Position numbers and translations under genes: made by a program | The notes under the pieces: model-generated | The model's input: only the letters and a program-made list of their open reading frames with translations | The model's database searches: none | What the model was told of the DNA's origin: nothing | Source of the DNA: JAIXWP01 sp046309775 | GTDB taxonomy: Bacteria > Bacteroidota > Bacteroidia > Flavobacteriales_D > Sanyastnellaceae | Direction: 5' to 3' | DNA: 7,540 nucleotides | Assembly: GCA_046309775.1 (NCBI GenBank) | Contig: JBKCOM010000048.1 | Location: forward strand, 1 to 7,540 | In this document: one piece after another, positions 5,365-7,540 of the stretch | How the letters are laid out: every line of letters begins with the position of its first letter | Position numbering within the stretch: position 1 is the stretch's first letter

Positions 5365-6678
5365 TTATTGGCCAGTTATTGCCCGGAAAATATCCATTCC
5401 ATTTCCGTAAAGCATTAAACCCAATAATAATACCATTCCGACCATTTGCGAATATTCAATCACTTTTTGATTGGCGGCTTTACCGGTGATCATTTCCCAA
5501 ATGAGAAATACAACGTGTCCACCGTCGAGTGCTGGAATGGGCAGGATATTCATGAAGGCCAAGATCAGAGAAATCAAAGCGGTACGCGACCAAAAAGCCC
5601 ACCAGTCCCATTCGCTTGGGAATAGTTTAGCGAACGTGGCAAAGCCACCAATTTGCTTAGCTCCTGAGGCGGAAAACAAAAACTTTAATTGACTGCTGTA
5701 ATCTGTCACTGTTCCCCAGGCTTCTTTGAAACCACCGGGAATCGCTTCAGACCAGGAGTATTGGAGCGTATCAACGTCTAAGAAATTTGCAATGGATTGC
5801 GGCTGAAAACCAATGGTTCGTTTTTCACTTACGGCAACTGGAATGCGCAAAGTACTATCATTACGCACCACGTGTAGCGATACGGTTTTACCAGGATTCA
5901 TGGCAATTTGTCGCTGAATGTCTTGGAAATAGGGGGAGAATTTTTGGTTTACTCCTACGATAGAATCACCTTTAATAAGGCCAGCAATTTCAGCGTTGCT
6001 GCCCACCACCACAGAATCAACTACGCATGGAATACGTTCGCTGAAGGCTGCTCGAACACCATTATCCAAAAGCAATTGACCAAACTCCTGTGGCAATGAA
6101 AGGTCCATTTGCTTTCCAAAACGTTCGACTGTAACAGTAGAAATATCGTCTAAAAGAAGGCGCTTATTTACTTCATTAAAACTGTTGGGCCTTTCTCCAT
6201 TGAGAGCAATGATTTTATCTCCATCTCTAAAGCCATAATCATACATCAAGCTATCGCAATGAACACCATAAGTGAGGTGATCGGGTGGCAGCACTTGCTT
6301 TCCCCAAACACCAAGGACCATCGCATAGATGAAAATGCCGACAATTACATTTACCGTTACCCCACCAACCATGATTATTAATCGCTGCCAAGCTGGTTTG
6401 GATCGAAATTCCCAAGGCTTCGCAGGCTGGGCCATTTGTTCTTTATCCATGCTCTCGTCGATCATGCCCGAGATTTTTACGTATCCCCCAAGCGGAAGCC
6501 AGCCAATGCCATATTCAGTATCGCCGATTTTCTTTTTAAGTAAAGAAAAATAGGGGTCGAAAAAAAGGTAAAACTTTTCGACTCTCGTTTTGAAGAGTTT
6601 AGCGGGAATAAAGTGTCCTGCTTCGTGAAGGATAATCAGTATAGATAGACTCAGTAAGAGTTGAAGTGCAAGAATCAT
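5365..6678 (-). CDS. rseP: RseP-type site-2 intramembrane zinc metalloprotease
   Basis: A 437-residue membrane protease of the S2P/RseP (M50B) family, which cuts membrane-spanning anti-sigma factors or signal peptide remnants within the inner membrane. The zinc site HEAGH is at 18-22 in the first membrane segment, with the third ligand in the NILPIPALDGGH motif (377-388, Asp385). The conserved WLPLGGYVKISGM is at 60-72. Two PDZ-like regions lie between the membrane segments: about 135-200 (GFRDGDKIIALNG at 149-161) and 215-285 (AEIAGLIKGDSIVGVN at 229-244). Further membrane segments are near 102-124, 365-392 and 410-425. Length and layout match full-length RseP. The ATG at 6678 puts HEAGH at the normal distance from the start. 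It lies 37 bp after ribE. The client in this organism cannot be inferred from the window. Confidence 0.97.
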   Translation of the reverse strand: MILALQLLLSLSILIILHEAGHFIPAKLFKTRVEKFYLFFDPYFSLLKKKIGDTEYGIGWLPLGGYVKISGMIDESMDKEQMAQPAKPWEFRSKPAWQRLIIMVGGVTVNVIVGIFIYAMVLGVWGKQVLPPDHLTYGVHCDSLMYDYGFRDGDKIIALNGERPNSFNEVNKRLLLDDISTVTVERFGKQMDLSLPQEFGQLLLDNGVRAAFSERIPCVVDSVVVGSNAEIAGLIKGDSIVGVNQKFSPYFQDIQRQIAMNPGKTVSLHVVRNDSTLRIPVAVSEKRTIGFQPQSIANFLDVDTLQYSWSEAIPGGFKEAWGTVTDYSSQLKFLFSASGAKQIGGFATFAKLFPSEWDWWAFWSRTALISLILAFMNILPIPALDGGHVVFLIWEMITGKAANQKVIEYSQMVGMVLLLGLMLYGNGMDIFRAITGQ

Positions 6679-6696
6679 TGATTTGAAATATTAGGA

Positions 6697-6704
6697 CAAA
6701 TGTA
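6697..6704 (-). promoter_or_regulatory. candidate -7 box for rseP
   Basis: The minus strand reads TACATTTG, a perfect TAnnTTTG, in the 37-bp gap between ribE and rseP. It is 18 bp upstream of the rseP ATG. At 19-21 bp further upstream only TTCA is found, so the -33 element is poor. It could give rseP and the following gene an internal promoter in addition to read-through from ribE. Confidence 0.4.
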
Positions 6705-6715
6705 ATTGAAAACAA

Positions 6716-7309
6716 TTAAGCGTTATGAAGAGCCATATATCTGGCTACGTATTTACCGATAATATCGAATTCGATGTTCACCCGATCACCGACGCGCAGC
6801 GTATGAAAGTTCGTATGCTCGTAGGTGTATGGAATAATGGCTACACTGAAAAAGTTTCTTTCTGAACGCACCACAGTTAGACTTACACCATTCACAGTCA
6901 CGCTACCCTTAGGTACGGTTACATGTTCTGGATTGGCAGTGTATTCAAACACGAACTCCCAGCTGCCGTCGCGATCATGACTTTCGACGCATTTCGCGGT
7001 AGTGTCAACATGGCCTTGTACCATATGCCCATCAATACGATCACCGAGTTGAATGCATCGCTCCAAATTGACAGCGCTTCCAATTGTTAGCTCACCTAAG
7101 TTGGTTTTTTTTAGCGTTTCATCGATGGCAGTGACGGTGTAAATGTTGCCTTCTATTTTCACTACTGTAAGGCAAGCGCCATTGTGGGCCACGCTTTGGT
7201 CAATCTTTAATTCTTCAGTGAAAGGACTGGAAATCTTGAAGTGCACATTGGTACCTTCTTTTTGTATATCTTCTACACGGCCTATTGCTTCTATTATTCC
7301 TGAAAACAT
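6716..7309 (-). CDS. ribE: riboflavin synthase, alpha chain type
   Basis: This enzyme dismutates two 6,7-dimethyl-8-ribityllumazine molecules to riboflavin plus a pyrimidinedione, the final step of riboflavin synthesis in the cytosol, usually as a trimer. The 197-residue protein shows the two tandem lumazine-binding barrels. Repeat one has MFSGIIE at 1-7 and SVAHNGACLTVV at 39-50. The second starts near GDRIDGHMVQGHVD (89-102), with KGSVTVNGVSLTVV (134-147) and IIPYTYEHTNF (158-168). Ser39, Cys46, His100 and Ser143 line up, by my manual comparison, with active-site positions of the E. coli enzyme. The symbol ribE follows Bacillus usage (ribC in E. coli). The start ATG is 2 bp after the stop of the preceding T9SS cargo gene, so translational coupling or cotranscription is likely. 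No FMN riboswitch is seen upstream. Confidence 0.97.
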   Translation of the reverse strand: MFSGIIEAIGRVEDIQKEGTNVHFKISSPFTEELKIDQSVAHNGACLTVVKIEGNIYTVTAIDETLKKTNLGELTIGSAVNLERCIQLGDRIDGHMVQGHVDTTAKCVESHDRDGSWEFVFEYTANPEHVTVPKGSVTVNGVSLTVVRSERNFFSVAIIPYTYEHTNFHTLRVGDRVNIEFDIIGKYVARYMALHNA

Positions 7310-7311
7310 AT

Positions 7312-7540
7312 TTAGTTATTGGTAAGTTTTTTATCACCGATTAATTGAATATTTCCACTGAAGGAAATAGGAACGATTCCTGAAAGTCTGATGGTATTGA
7401 CAGTGATGACGTAGTAATAAGCGCCATCAGATAGAATTTCCCCTGTTTCGTCTGCTGTTCCTTTCCAGTTGAGATTTGGATCTGTGTTGCTGTGCACGAC
7501 TTGTCCGTATCGGTTGTAGACTTTGAAATCGACGCTTTCA
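7312..7540 (-). CDS. C-terminal end of a T9SS type B sorting-domain protein (partial)
   Basis: The leftward frame is open from the right edge of the window to the TAA at 7312, giving the last 75 residues of a longer protein. VDFKVYNRYGQVVH, then NLNWKGT, then GEILSDGAYYYVITV and finally GNIQLIG match the pattern F-x-IYNRWG..W-GT..G..-DGxYYYVI...G-x-I-L-I. This pattern defines the gliding-motility-associated C-terminal (CHU_C, type B T9SS) domain. It directs outer-membrane passage through the type IX secretion system. The passenger part lies outside the window. A GTG within the frame (7497) is not the real start, because the domain's conserved N-terminal strand lies upstream of it. The stop is 2 bp before ribE. 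Confidence 0.93.
   Translation of the reverse strand, partial: ESVDFKVYNRYGQVVHSNTDPNLNWKGTADETGEILSDGAYYYVITVNTIRLSGIVPISFSGNIQLIGDKKLTNN

Overview
The window looks like a chromosomal segment from a member of the Bacteroidota, most likely in or near the Flavobacteriales. Four things point there. Genes have no Shine-Dalgarno-like leaders. Upstream boxes fit the Bacteroidota sigma factor consensus TAnnTTTG. There is a gliding/type IX secretion (T9SS) type B sorting domain. The base composition is moderately AT-rich. The exact genus cannot be read from the sequence.

Left part (1-1376). The first 12 codons of a leftward gene, probably an ADP-glucose-type glycogen/starch synthase, lie at 1-36. 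It diverges from rightward panC (pantothenate synthetase, GTG start at 145). The gap between them holds back-to-back TAnnTTTG boxes. The 3' end of panC runs into a block of 7-bp CTAG/TTAG repeats that can fold back on itself. A bidirectional terminator follows, shared with the convergent tRNA-Leu(CAA) gene, which has its own well-spaced promoter. The 160 bp beyond the tRNA hold only that promoter and a doubtful 23-codon lipoprotein-like ORF.

Right part (1377-7540). All genes are leftward. In transcription order they are: the end of a T9SS type B cargo protein; ribE (riboflavin synthase); rseP (site-2 intramembrane protease with two PDZ domains); a 508-residue exported protein of unknown function; a TSUP/TauE-SafE-type membrane transporter; and a 540-residue exported protein with kelch-like GG repeats and a possible type A T9SS sorting domain. 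Gaps are 2 to 37 bp. Promoter-like boxes precede rseP, the transporter and the kelch-like gene, so the string is probably several overlapping transcription units and not one strict operon.

The metabolic genes (panC, ribE, possibly the glycogen synthase) are housekeeping. rseP and the two exported proteins concern the cell envelope. No mobile element, phage gene, CRISPR array, toxin-antitoxin pair or defence system was found, and no convincing new multi-gene system. The items most worth checking are the heptad repeat that runs into panC, and the two exported proteins of unknown role.
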